From the NCBI RefSeq assembly GCF_937875265.1, contig NZ_CALLXM010000183.1, positions 1 to 12,276 of the forward strand: 12,276 bases of DNA. Direction: 5' to 3'. Below the pieces are notes generated by a model. It made no database searches. It was not told the origin of the DNA and was given only the letters and a program-made list of their open reading frames with translations. This stretch comes from an uncultured Acetobacter sp. (lineage in GTDB: Bacteria > Pseudomonadota > Alphaproteobacteria > Acetobacterales > Acetobacteraceae). The translations under genes and the position numbers were made by a program. This document shows, in pieces, positions 1 through 5,585 of this stretch (within the stretch, counting starts at the first letter, position 1; each line of letters starts with the position of its first letter).

Positions 1-176
1 TCAGTGTGATCCTTCGTATGCGCCATCTGAGTGTAGGTTTCTGGAGCAATAAAACCCGTATGGGTCAGTTTCTGCCCTGCGCATCCCACTGGAGCCAGAG
101 CCACACAGACAAGCAGAGAATTTGTGATTGGACGAAAGCTGCGTATCCCAGCGTTCTTAGATGATGTAAAAATCAT
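1..176 (-). CDS. putative lipoprotein, N-terminal part (runs off the left edge)
   Basis: The first 58 codons are visible and the C-terminus lies outside the window. The start is ATG at 176-174, preceded by a GGAG at a good distance (read on the minus strand, ttggagccattaATG). Residues 1-20 carry K and three R, then residues 21-31 (LLVCVALAPVG) form a short hydrophobic stretch ending in G-C-A at 31-33, so Cys32 is a likely lipid-attachment residue. The lipobox is not ideal, with Pro at -3. After it comes GQKLTHTGFIAPETYTQM; a threonine-glycine-phenylalanine stretch just after the Cys recalls DUF3313-type lipoproteins, but this resemblance is weak. The gene lies 107 bp downstream of the sensor kinase on the same strand and may be its target or co-transcribed. 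A 10-bp inverted repeat sits just upstream of its start. Confidence 0.6.
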   Translation of the reverse strand, partial: MIFTSSKNAGIRSFRPITNSLLVCVALAPVGCAGQKLTHTGFIAPETYTQMAHTKDHT

Positions 177-196
177 TAATGGCTCCAAATTCATCT

Positions 197-237
197 GGAA
201 TAATCGTGCTGTCACTTTGCGGGACGTCGATTATTCC
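197..237. repeat. perfect 10-bp inverted repeat upstream of the lipoprotein gene
   Basis: GGAATAATCG at 197-206 is repeated as its exact reverse complement CGATTATTCC at 228-237, with a 21-nt spacer. The arm centres are 31 bp apart, about three helical turns, so two half-sites would lie on the same DNA face. It begins 21 bp upstream of the lipoprotein start codon. It could be an operator or an mRNA hairpin between the kinase and lipoprotein genes; no T-run follows on either strand, so an intrinsic terminator is unlikely. Confidence 0.5.
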
Positions 238-283
238 GATACGATCAGGTTGCGATGGAGCCAGACTATCGCGCTGATTTTTC

Positions 284-1708
284 TCAGGTATGTCCAGTAT
301 ATTTTGGTTCAGAAATATTGTGACTACTTTGTATAATCACTGGAAGCATCACACGAACTTCAAGGCCACCGTCATTACGGTTTTCCATGATAATATCGCC
401 ACCATGTGAGCGAACAATTGCCTGCGCTGAGGTCAGGCCAAGACCAACACCGCCTGTCTGCCGGTTACGTGATTTATCAACACGAAAATAAGGGTCAAAC
501 ACACGCGACAGGGCGTCTTCCGGAATACCAGGCCCCCTATCCCGAACAAAAACAACCAGACTTCCATCCTTTTGTCGTTCAAGCTCTATTGTCGGATCCG
601 TACCATATTTTATGGAATTTTCTACAAGATTCGTGAAAACACGCTTCAAGGAATATAATCTTCCAGCATAGCATGTCTTGTTAGGGCCATGATATTCGAC
701 CGCATGCCCCTGATCACTGTAATCATAAGCAATGGTCTGGAGTAGCCCCGGCAGATCGAACATGCTTGTTGACTCAGCCGCGGCATCATCACGGAAAAAC
801 GAGAGTGCTCCGTCAATCATTGTCTGCATTTCATCAACGTCACGGAACAGGTTGGTCTGCTGCTCTTTATCCTCAATATATTCACCACGCAGTCGTATCC
901 GTGTGAGAGGTGTGCGAAGATCATGAGAGATTGCGGCAAGCATCGTGGTTCGGTATTTTATAAACCGTTGAATTTGAGCCTGCATGCCATTGAGTGTTTG
1001 CGCAACCAGCTTTATTTCTCTTGGACCCGTTTCATCAATAAATGAACTCTGTGGCTGGTGCCCAAGCAAACGAACCGATGCTGCCAGATGCTCAATAGGA
1101 CGAGACAATTGGCGCGATGCAATCATCGATACCGCAATGACCCACAGTGTAAGCGTGATAATCTGCAACGCCAGACGCTGGAACGGCTCAAACCCCCAAA
1201 ACCTCTGGAGCGCGATGCCAAGCAACCAGCTCCCGTCAGCCAGACGGACACCAACAAAATAAGCATCAGGATTCCGTGTCCGGTCATACGGCAAACCCGA
1301 AATCCGGGAAGCAGGATTATCTTCCTGAAAAACAATGGTTTTATCAGGTTTATGATTTAAAAACGGGTCCAGAAAAGCTCGGCTCTGCCGGACTTGCGAT
1401 TCCAGGTAGTATCCGTTTTCCAGTAATCTGGCAGTGTTACTGTCAACACTGTACCAGCCATAGTGGATTGTATCTGTACTGGCCGCTTCTATCAGACGAG
1501 GTCGTTCAGACGGTAAGGACGCATCAATCAAACGGATGACTGTCGCGACCTGTTGCACAAGCCCTGTTGCCTGCACATCGGGCTTTGCCCATGACCCACC
1601 AAAAGTAAAAAACAATTGGAGCAGTAAGAGGGTTACGCTTGCAGCAAGAGCAACTGTTATGGCCAGCCGCCGCGCAATGCTGTCTTCCATAAAAATAAAG
1701 CGTTTCAT
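284..1708 (-). CDS. EnvZ-like sensor histidine kinase
   Basis: Inner-membrane sensor kinase of 474 residues that would autophosphorylate on His and pass phosphate to the regulator encoded just upstream. Domains in order: transmembrane helix 1 at about 14-36, a periplasmic sensor region of about 140 residues, transmembrane helix 2 at about 181-197, HAMP linker at about 198-250 (RQLSRPIEHLAASVRLLG), and a DHp domain with the H-box AAISHDLRTPLTRIRL, putting the phospho-acceptor at His262. The ATPase domain has an N-box (NLVENSIKYG, 360-369), G1 (RDRGPGIP, 389-396), F-box (FDPYFR, 404-409) and G2 (GGVGLGL, 419-425), so all catalytic motifs are intact. HDLRTPLTRIRL is the EnvZ-type H-box. The start ATG (1708-1706) overlaps the stop of the regulator gene in an ATGA, which implies translational coupling; a Met at residue 7 is a less likely start. 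The signal sensed is unknown. Confidence 0.95.
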   Translation of the reverse strand: MKRFIFMEDSIARRLAITVALAASVTLLLLQLFFTFGGSWAKPDVQATGLVQQVATVIRLIDASLPSERPRLIEAASTDTIHYGWYSVDSNTARLLENGYYLESQVRQSRAFLDPFLNHKPDKTIVFQEDNPASRISGLPYDRTRNPDAYFVGVRLADGSWLLGIALQRFWGFEPFQRLALQIITLTLWVIAVSMIASRQLSRPIEHLAASVRLLGHQPQSSFIDETGPREIKLVAQTLNGMQAQIQRFIKYRTTMLAAISHDLRTPLTRIRLRGEYIEDKEQQTNLFRDVDEMQTMIDGALSFFRDDAAAESTSMFDLPGLLQTIAYDYSDQGHAVEYHGPNKTCYAGRLYSLKRVFTNLVENSIKYGTDPTIELERQKDGSLVVFVRDRGPGIPEDALSRVFDPYFRVDKSRNRQTGGVGLGLTSAQAIVRSHGGDIIMENRNDGGLEVRVMLPVIIQSSHNISEPKYTGHT

Positions 1709-2424
1709 GCTTTGCTTACCGCTGATGCAAACATATACCCACCGTTTCTGACGGTACGGATAATCTCTGGATTTTTCGGATCTTCTTCCAACTTGTGCCG
1801 TAACCGGCTGACCTGAACATCTATGCTGCGATCGTAAGCAGCATGAGACGGCCCACGTGCAAAATCCATTAACTGCTCACGGGTCAAAACACGCTGAGGA
1901 TGCTCAACAAAAGCCAGAAGAAGCTCGAATTCACCGCCAGACAACAAAACCAGTGACTGATTTGCAGACCACAGCTCACGCCGTGTCACATCCAGACGCC
2001 AGGAACCAAAACGCAGAACCGGACGCCCTGAAGATTCTGGCCCAGCAACCTGATTCCGGGTTCTCCTGAGAACTGCTTTGACGCGCGCCAAAAGCTCTCT
2101 CTGGTCGAAAGGTTTGGTGAGATAATCATCCGCTCCGATTTCCAGCCCGACCACTCGGTCAGTGTGATCCGCCATGGCCGACAGCATGATAACCGGGAGA
2201 TTGGACGTGTTTCGTAGCTTTTGACACAGGCTAAAGCCGTCTTCTTTGCGAAGCATGATGTCGAGAATAACCAGATCGATAGCCTCGTTCTCGAGCGCGG
2301 CGAACATATCCTGTCCGCCTTCAGCAACCGAAACGCTATAGCCGTGCTTGCGCAAAAATCCGGTCAGTAGATCAAGAATATCTTTATCATCATCGACAAT
2401 AAGAAGATTATGCATGGCGGTCAT
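1705..2424 (-). CDS. OmpR-family response regulator
   Basis: DNA-binding response regulator of 239 residues, partner of the adjacent kinase. The receiver domain (about 5-120) has the acidic cluster D11-D13, phospho-acceptor Asp55 in LVILDIML, Ser82 in the switch position and Lys104 in YLTKPF. The C-terminal winged helix (about 135-235) shows the transcription-loop and recognition-helix pattern SGGEFELLLAFVEHP ... YDRSIDVQVSRLRHKLEEDP and ends with the usual TVRNGGYMFA. Receiver residues such as GLEIGADDYLTKPFDQRELLARV are close to OmpR, in keeping with the EnvZ-like kinase. The first ATG (2424) is chosen because AGGAA lies seven bases upstream; the ATG at codon 4 has no such site. First gene of the regulator-kinase pair. 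Targets are unknown; the neighbouring lipoprotein and small membrane protein are candidates by position only. Confidence 0.95.
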   Translation of the reverse strand: MTAMHNLLIVDDDKDILDLLTGFLRKHGYSVSVAEGGQDMFAALENEAIDLVILDIMLRKEDGFSLCQKLRNTSNLPVIMLSAMADHTDRVVGLEIGADDYLTKPFDQRELLARVKAVLRRTRNQVAGPESSGRPVLRFGSWRLDVTRRELWSANQSLVLLSGGEFELLLAFVEHPQRVLTREQLMDFARGPSHAAYDRSIDVQVSRLRHKLEEDPKNPEIIRTVRNGGYMFASAVSKA

Positions 2425-2641
2425 AAATTTCCTGTAACACAGTCACCGCGCCCCATGATGTCCATGAGATGAAATGTTATTTCAGGACAGACACAAACAG
2501 AGGCTATCAAGACCTGATGCTTGACATGAGTTAAGCAGATTAACACACGAAAAATAAATGTTTTTCAGCTATAAAATTTTCTCTATTTTCCATTGTTATA
2601 AAATGGATTTTTTCCACCCGGAGAAAATATGAACCATCCTC
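2425..2641. other. intergenic region upstream of the regulator gene
   Basis: About 217 bp, AT-rich in its right half, with no gene that I can support. It presumably holds the promoter of the regulator-kinase pair, but I see no convincing -35/-10 pair. An 11-codon plus-strand frame at 2629-2664 with a GGAG ahead of its ATG is the only coding hint and is not called. Confidence 0.5.
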
Positions 2642-2863
2642 TTAAGGCTTATGCTCAGCAATGAAATACATTAGAGGAATAGATACTGACATTGTGACGT
2701 AGCCTGCAATCAAGATAAATGAAAATATGGAAAAGGCAGAGATCGCCATATACTGAGTATAATATGGAACCTCTTCCTTATTGTTTGCAATCCTCGCGTT
2801 ACCAGTAAACGTTTCGTTGGTTGATACATGCACCTGTGAGACATAAAGGGGATAGATAGCCAT
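2642..2863 (-). CDS. small single-pass membrane protein, unknown function
   Basis: A 73-residue protein I do not recognise. Residues 1-38 are polar (with NNKEE at 27-31), and residues 39-68 (MAISAFSIFSFILIAGYVTM and onward) form one long hydrophobic helix ending in a short polar tail, AEHKP. Net charge distribution does not settle topology. The ATG at 2863-2861 is preceded by AAGGA (complement of 2871-2875) with seven bases between, which favours real translation. An overlapping frame (2710-2934) lacks such a site and is treated as a shadow. The gene lies upstream of and co-directional with the regulator-kinase pair, in an AT-rich stretch; an 11-bp-spaced direct repeat lies about 90 bp upstream of its start. 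It could be an accessory or target protein of the two-component system, but that is a guess from position. Confidence 0.5.
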   Translation of the reverse strand: MAIYPLYVSQVHVSTNETFTGNARIANNKEEVPYYTQYMAISAFSIFSFILIAGYVTMSVSIPLMYFIAEHKP

Positions 2864-2870
2864 TTTCTGA

Positions 2871-2875
2871 TCCTT
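2871..2875 (-). promoter_or_regulatory. ribosome binding site of the small membrane protein
   Basis: Reads AAGGA on the minus strand, seven bases before ATG 2863. It is the main reason for preferring this frame over the overlapping one. Confidence 0.5.
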
Positions 2876-2948
2876 TTTCTTCTTTCTGACAAATTTCTAC
2901 TGTTTCTGCCAAAAGCCCCACAGTTTGTAGCCAACCTTTCCTTCTGTG

Positions 2949-2966
2949 ATATGTCCGGAATATGTC
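2949..2966. repeat. ATATGTC direct repeat at 11-bp spacing, candidate regulator site
   Basis: ATATGTC occurs at 2949-2955 and again at 2960-2966, one helical turn apart, and its partial inverse ACATAT follows at 2981-2986. Tandem sites one turn apart are the normal binding arrangement of OmpR/PhoB-type regulators, and such a regulator is encoded nearby. The match is to the arrangement, not to a known consensus. Confidence 0.4.
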
Positions 2967-3129
2967 AGAATTGAAACATTACATATGCTGTGAAATATTT
3001 TGTAATTTTATATTAAAAAATAGAAATTCCACTCTGAATAGATCTCTCAACCTGCCGAGAACCATCCCTAAAAAACCTCCTACTGAAGTCGAAAATTTCA
3101 TAGAATAATAAAAATTTAAAAATAATTTC

Positions 3130-3148
3130 CTGATTTTTGAAAAATCAG
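3130..3148. repeat. 19-bp perfect palindrome
   Basis: CTGATTTTTGAAAAATCAG has 9-bp arms that are exact reverse complements around a single central G at 3139. It lies between the two divergent transcripts, about 130 bp ahead of the plus-strand GTG start at 3277. Symmetry without a loop suits a dimeric repressor site better than a terminator hairpin, but there is no experimental basis for either. Confidence 0.45.
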
Positions 3149-3276
3149 CTTTAACACCAACTTACTATATGATGAAAACCATTCCATTTTCAGGAATTTT
3201 ACATCGCAATGCCTCTTCTATCGCCATCCTGAGATATTCAGTGTATTAAGAATTCTCTATTCAGAGGAAGGCTCGC

Positions 3277-3318
3277 GTGGCGATCTTTCGCTGGCTCGTG
3301 CAGTCTGAAGCCTCCTGA
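3277..3318 (+). other. 13-codon reading frame with strong RBS, in frame with the DUF1127-like ORF
   Basis: GTG at 3277 is preceded by AGAGGAAGG (3263-3271), the best ribosome binding site in this stretch. The frame encodes VAIFRWLVQSEAS and then hits TGA at 3316-3318. Without that TGA the frame would continue through 3465 as one protein of 62 residues. It is therefore either a leader peptide or the N-terminus of a small protein broken by a nonsense codon. Confidence 0.35.
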
Positions 3319-3330
3319 TCTGACACCCCT

Positions 3331-3465
3331 ATGGAAGGTGTCCGGAGCAGTTTACCCGCTCTACTCTTTCCAATTTCCCTCTATGACTTGGCACGCCGTC
3401 GAAGAGCACGAGAGATCGTTCGCTTTGATCGTGATCAGCTGTTAAATCAAAGGATCTCTCCGTAA
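3331..3465 (+). CDS. DUF1127-like small protein, possibly broken at its N-terminus
   Basis: A 44-residue frame whose stop shares a base with the start of the radical SAM gene (TAATG at 3463-3467), so the two are probably translationally coupled. Residues 18-44 read YDLARRRRAREIVRFDRDQLLNQRISP. This aligns without gaps to the DUF1127 pattern of an arginine run, a R-E-L/I-x-x-L/F helix and L-x-D-I-G-L/I-S, although the usual D-I-G is replaced by N-Q-R. DUF1127 proteins are short, basic proteins common in alphaproteobacteria, some of them implicated in RNA or phosphate metabolism. No ribosome binding site precedes ATG 3331, while a good one precedes the in-frame GTG 3277, separated by a TGA. So this may be a nonsense-mutated gene, a gene with reinitiation after a short leader, or a sequencing error. 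Confidence 0.45.
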   Translation: MEGVRSSLPALLFPISLYDLARRRRAREIVRFDRDQLLNQRISP

Positions 3466-5060
3466 TGACCGACAGCTGCAAGATCTTGATGATCTTTCCG
3501 CTCTTTAACGCAAGTTCGTTCTGGAATTATAAAGAAGCGTGTGAGCTGTCAGGTGCCCGCTACCCTGCGGCCCCGCTTGGTCTGATTACAGTCGCGGCCC
3601 TGCTGCCAAAAAGCTGGGAAGTCAGGCTGGTCAATCGTAACACCGAACTTTTGACCGATGACGATTTCGCCTGGGCTGACATGGTGATGACGGGTGGGAT
3701 GCTCCCACAGCGGCACGATGCTCTGCATATTATCGACATGTGCCGCGCCAGCAATAAGCCGGTAGTTGTCGGCGGTCCTGATGTAACATCCAGCCCTGAT
3801 CTCTATAGCACCGCGAATTTTCAGGTTCTGGGCGAAGCAGAAGAGATTATGGGCCATTTTGTCTCTGCATGGCGCAACGGGGACAGACAGGGTGTTTTTA
3901 AAGCCGAAATGGGAAAGACGGACGTTACCAAAAGTCCGCTCCCACGGTTTGATCTGCTGAAACTGGACCAGTATCTGCATGTCGGGGTCCAGTTTTCACG
4001 CGGATGCCCGTTCAGCTGCGAATTTTGTGACATTATCGAGCTCTATGGTCGGGTGCCGCGCACCAAGACCAATGAGCAGGTTCTGGCTGAACTGGATGCG
4101 CTGTATGCTCTTGGATATCGGGGGCATATCGATTTTGTTGATGACAACCTGATTGGCAACAAAAAAGCACTCAAAAAATTCCTGCCCGACCTTGAGCAGT
4201 GGCAGAACAAAAAAAAGTTCCCGTTCGAATTTTCAACTGAAGCGTCGATCAACCTCGCTGACGATGCAGATTTGCTGCGTAGCCTCTCTGCAACAAATTT
4301 CTTCGCCGTGTTTGTCGGGATTGAAAGCCCGGATACAGACACTCTGGTCATGACGCAGAAAAAGCAGAATACCCGACGCAGCCTTGCGCAAAGCATTACC
4401 AAAATTCATGAAGCCGGGATTTTTGTGAATGCGGGCTTCATTGTCGGGTTTGACAGTGAAAAAGGGAGTGTGGCTGCTGGCATGGTTGAATGTATTGAAG
4501 ATACAGCAATCCCTGTCTGCATGGTCGGCCTGCTTTATGCCCTGCCGACAACACAGCTTACACGCCGCCTTTTGACCGAGGGGCGTCTGTTCTCCGGGGA
4601 TGAGGAAACACACTCTGGAGACCAGTGCACAGCAGGCCTGAATTTTGAAACAAAGCGGCCACGTCGTGATGTATTGAATGACTATAGGACTGTGCTTAAA
4701 GAAATTTATAACCCGGTTGCGTATTTCGGACGCGTCAAACGGCTTGGTCGCATGCTCAAACGTGAGCGCACCCACAAGATGATACGCGGCGACCTTCGCA
4801 GCTTTCTGCGCCTCCTCACCCGGATTCACAAAGCAGGGCCGGGTACTGGCCGGGAGTTCTGGCGGATGCTGCTGGACTGCGCCCTGCATAACCCCAAAGC
4901 TGTGCCTTACGTGGTTATGACGAGTGCTCTTTACCTGCACCTTGGTCCATTTTCGCGGCAGGTTATCAGTGAGATTGATCAGGATATTGCAGACATTGAT
5001 CAGGGACGCTGGCACCCCCCTGCGCTCCTGCAGGCAACCGAAGCTCTGGTGCCTGCCTGA
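3465..5060 (+). CDS. cobalamin-binding radical SAM protein, HpnP/DUF4070-like
   Basis: A 531-residue enzyme with an N-terminal B12-binding Rossmann domain (about 5-140; PAAPLGLITVAALLP, VVVGGPDVTSSP, VLGEAEEI), a radical SAM core (about 165-370) with the cluster motif CPFSCEFC (Cys181, Cys185, Cys188), and a C-terminal DUF4070-type region (about 380-520). The B12 domain lacks a DxHxxG motif, usual for this class. The core signature SRGCPFSCEFCDIIELYGR, FVDDNLIGN (224-232) and FVGIESPDTDTL (283-294) is shared with the hopanoid C-2 methylase HpnP and its many relatives. B12-type radical SAM enzymes of this kind mostly methylate unreactive carbons, so a methyltransferase acting on a lipid is plausible, but the substrate cannot be read from sequence and no hopanoid genes are in the window. 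The ATG at 3465 overlaps the stop of the preceding small frame; its AAAGGA is slightly far upstream. Confidence 0.85.
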   Translation: MTDSCKILMIFPLFNASSFWNYKEACELSGARYPAAPLGLITVAALLPKSWEVRLVNRNTELLTDDDFAWADMVMTGGMLPQRHDALHIIDMCRASNKPVVVGGPDVTSSPDLYSTANFQVLGEAEEIMGHFVSAWRNGDRQGVFKAEMGKTDVTKSPLPRFDLLKLDQYLHVGVQFSRGCPFSCEFCDIIELYGRVPRTKTNEQVLAELDALYALGYRGHIDFVDDNLIGNKKALKKFLPDLEQWQNKKKFPFEFSTEASINLADDADLLRSLSATNFFAVFVGIESPDTDTLVMTQKKQNTRRSLAQSITKIHEAGIFVNAGFIVGFDSEKGSVAAGMVECIEDTAIPVCMVGLLYALPTTQLTRRLLTEGRLFSGDEETHSGDQCTAGLNFETKRPRRDVLNDYRTVLKEIYNPVAYFGRVKRLGRMLKRERTHKMIRGDLRSFLRLLTRIHKAGPGTGREFWRMLLDCALHNPKAVPYVVMTSALYLHLGPFSRQVISEIDQDIADIDQGRWHPPALLQATEALVPA

Positions 5061-5082
5061 TTATTATCTGGCCTAGAGTTTT

Positions 5083-5123
5083 ATCTGACGATGGATGATC
5101 TTTCCGGATCATCGTCGTCAGAT
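5083..5123. terminator. large hairpin after the radical SAM gene, possible terminator without a T-run
   Basis: ATCTGACGA (5083-5091) pairs with TCGTCAGAT (5115-5123), and GATGATC (5094-5100) pairs with GATCATC (5107-5113). There is a 2x1 internal loop and a six-base loop, giving 16 base pairs in all. It starts 22 bp after the stop codon, between convergent transcripts, a usual place for a terminator. Neither strand shows a following T-run, so it may instead stabilise the mRNA 3' end or work with Rho. Confidence 0.45.
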
Positions 5124-5428
5124 GCCAGCTTGCTACGCCTACAACAGCCTAGCCTCTCACCGCCTTTATCTGGATTTACTAATCGGGCATGACGTCTTCG
5201 GATAATATGCCCAAGACCGCGACTACACACAGGCTTGGCAGCCCCTTTCCCCACATTACGGAAAGAGACATATCAAGCTTGAAGGTACATCCGTCACCTA
5301 ATTTTTTGGCGCTATGGAGGGGTAGAGAACCCTGCTTCACATCGAAAGATGTCACAAGACGCTCTATAACGCACAGTTACTCAACCCGTAGCATCAGTGC
5401 ATTTTAAAAATTTTCAGGAAATTCTCGC
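5124..5428. other. non-coding or decayed stretch left of the tRNA gene
   Basis: About 300 bp between the hairpin and the 3' end of tRNA-Ser. Both strands have frames, including a 72-codon one at 5189-5407, but none has a convincing start site or a recognisable protein pattern. No tRNA 3'-end copy or IS end was seen. Confidence 0.5.
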
Positions 5429-5519
5429 TGGCGGAGAGACAGGGATTCGAACCCTGGGTACGCTATTAACGTACACACGCTTTCCAAGCGTGCGCCTTAA
5501 GCCACTCGGCCATCTCTCC
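5429..5519 (-). tRNA. tRNA-Ser(GGA)
   Basis: Complete gene of 88 bases plus an encoded CCA (5431-5429). The acceptor stem is GGAGAGA (5519-5513) with TCTCTCC (5439-5433) and discriminator G at 5432. The anticodon stem is CACGC/GCGTG around the seven-base loop TTGGAAA, giving anticodon GGA (complement of 5483-5485), which reads UCC/UCU serine codons. A long variable arm (GTACG/CGTAC around TTAATAG) marks a class II tRNA, as expected for serine, and the T arm is CAGGG-TTCGAAT-CCCTG. It is transcribed leftward, co-directional with trpF, probably from its own promoter. Confidence 0.97.
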
Positions 5520-5531
5520 GGCGCGGATGTG

Positions 5532-5559
5532 GTAATAGCAACTCTGACGGATCAGGCAA
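5532..5559 (-). promoter_or_regulatory. promoter candidate for tRNA-Ser
   Basis: On the minus strand TTGCCT (5559-5554) is followed after 16 bp by TATTAC (5537-5532), ending 12 bp before the first base of the tRNA. The stretch between -10 and the tRNA is GC-rich (CCGCGC), as in discriminators of stable-RNA promoters under growth-rate or stringent control. Start site not known. Confidence 0.5.
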
Positions 5560-5585
5560 GAGGAAAAACGACCGTTCCTGGCCCT

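Larger units (their letters stand above)
2864..3276. other. AT-rich divergent intergenic region
   Basis: About 410 bp between the minus-strand small membrane protein and the plus-strand DUF1127-like/radical SAM pair. It contains runs such as taaaaatttaaaaataattt, no supported gene, a tandem ATATGTC repeat (2949-2966) and a 19-bp palindrome (3130-3148). Promoters for both divergent transcripts must lie here if the genes are expressed from this region, but no clear sigma-70 pair stood out. Base composition is unlike the GC-richer operons to the right. Confidence 0.6.

Noticed and set aside
2629..2664. 11-codon plus-strand frame with GGAG before ATG (MNHPLKAYAQQ)
   Set aside because: Too short and antisense to the end of the small membrane protein gene; a chance match is likely.
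2710..2934. 74-codon minus-strand frame overlapping the small membrane protein
   Set aside because: Lacks a ribosome binding site and its composition (arginine/serine rich) looks like a shadow.
5185..5212. GGGCAT/ATGCCC inverted repeat
   Set aside because: Six-base arms with a 16-base loop are expected by chance in a window of this size.
5189..5407. 72-codon plus-strand frame in the gap left of tRNA-Ser
   Set aside because: No RBS, no recognisable pattern, serine/threonine/arginine rich; treated as non-coding.
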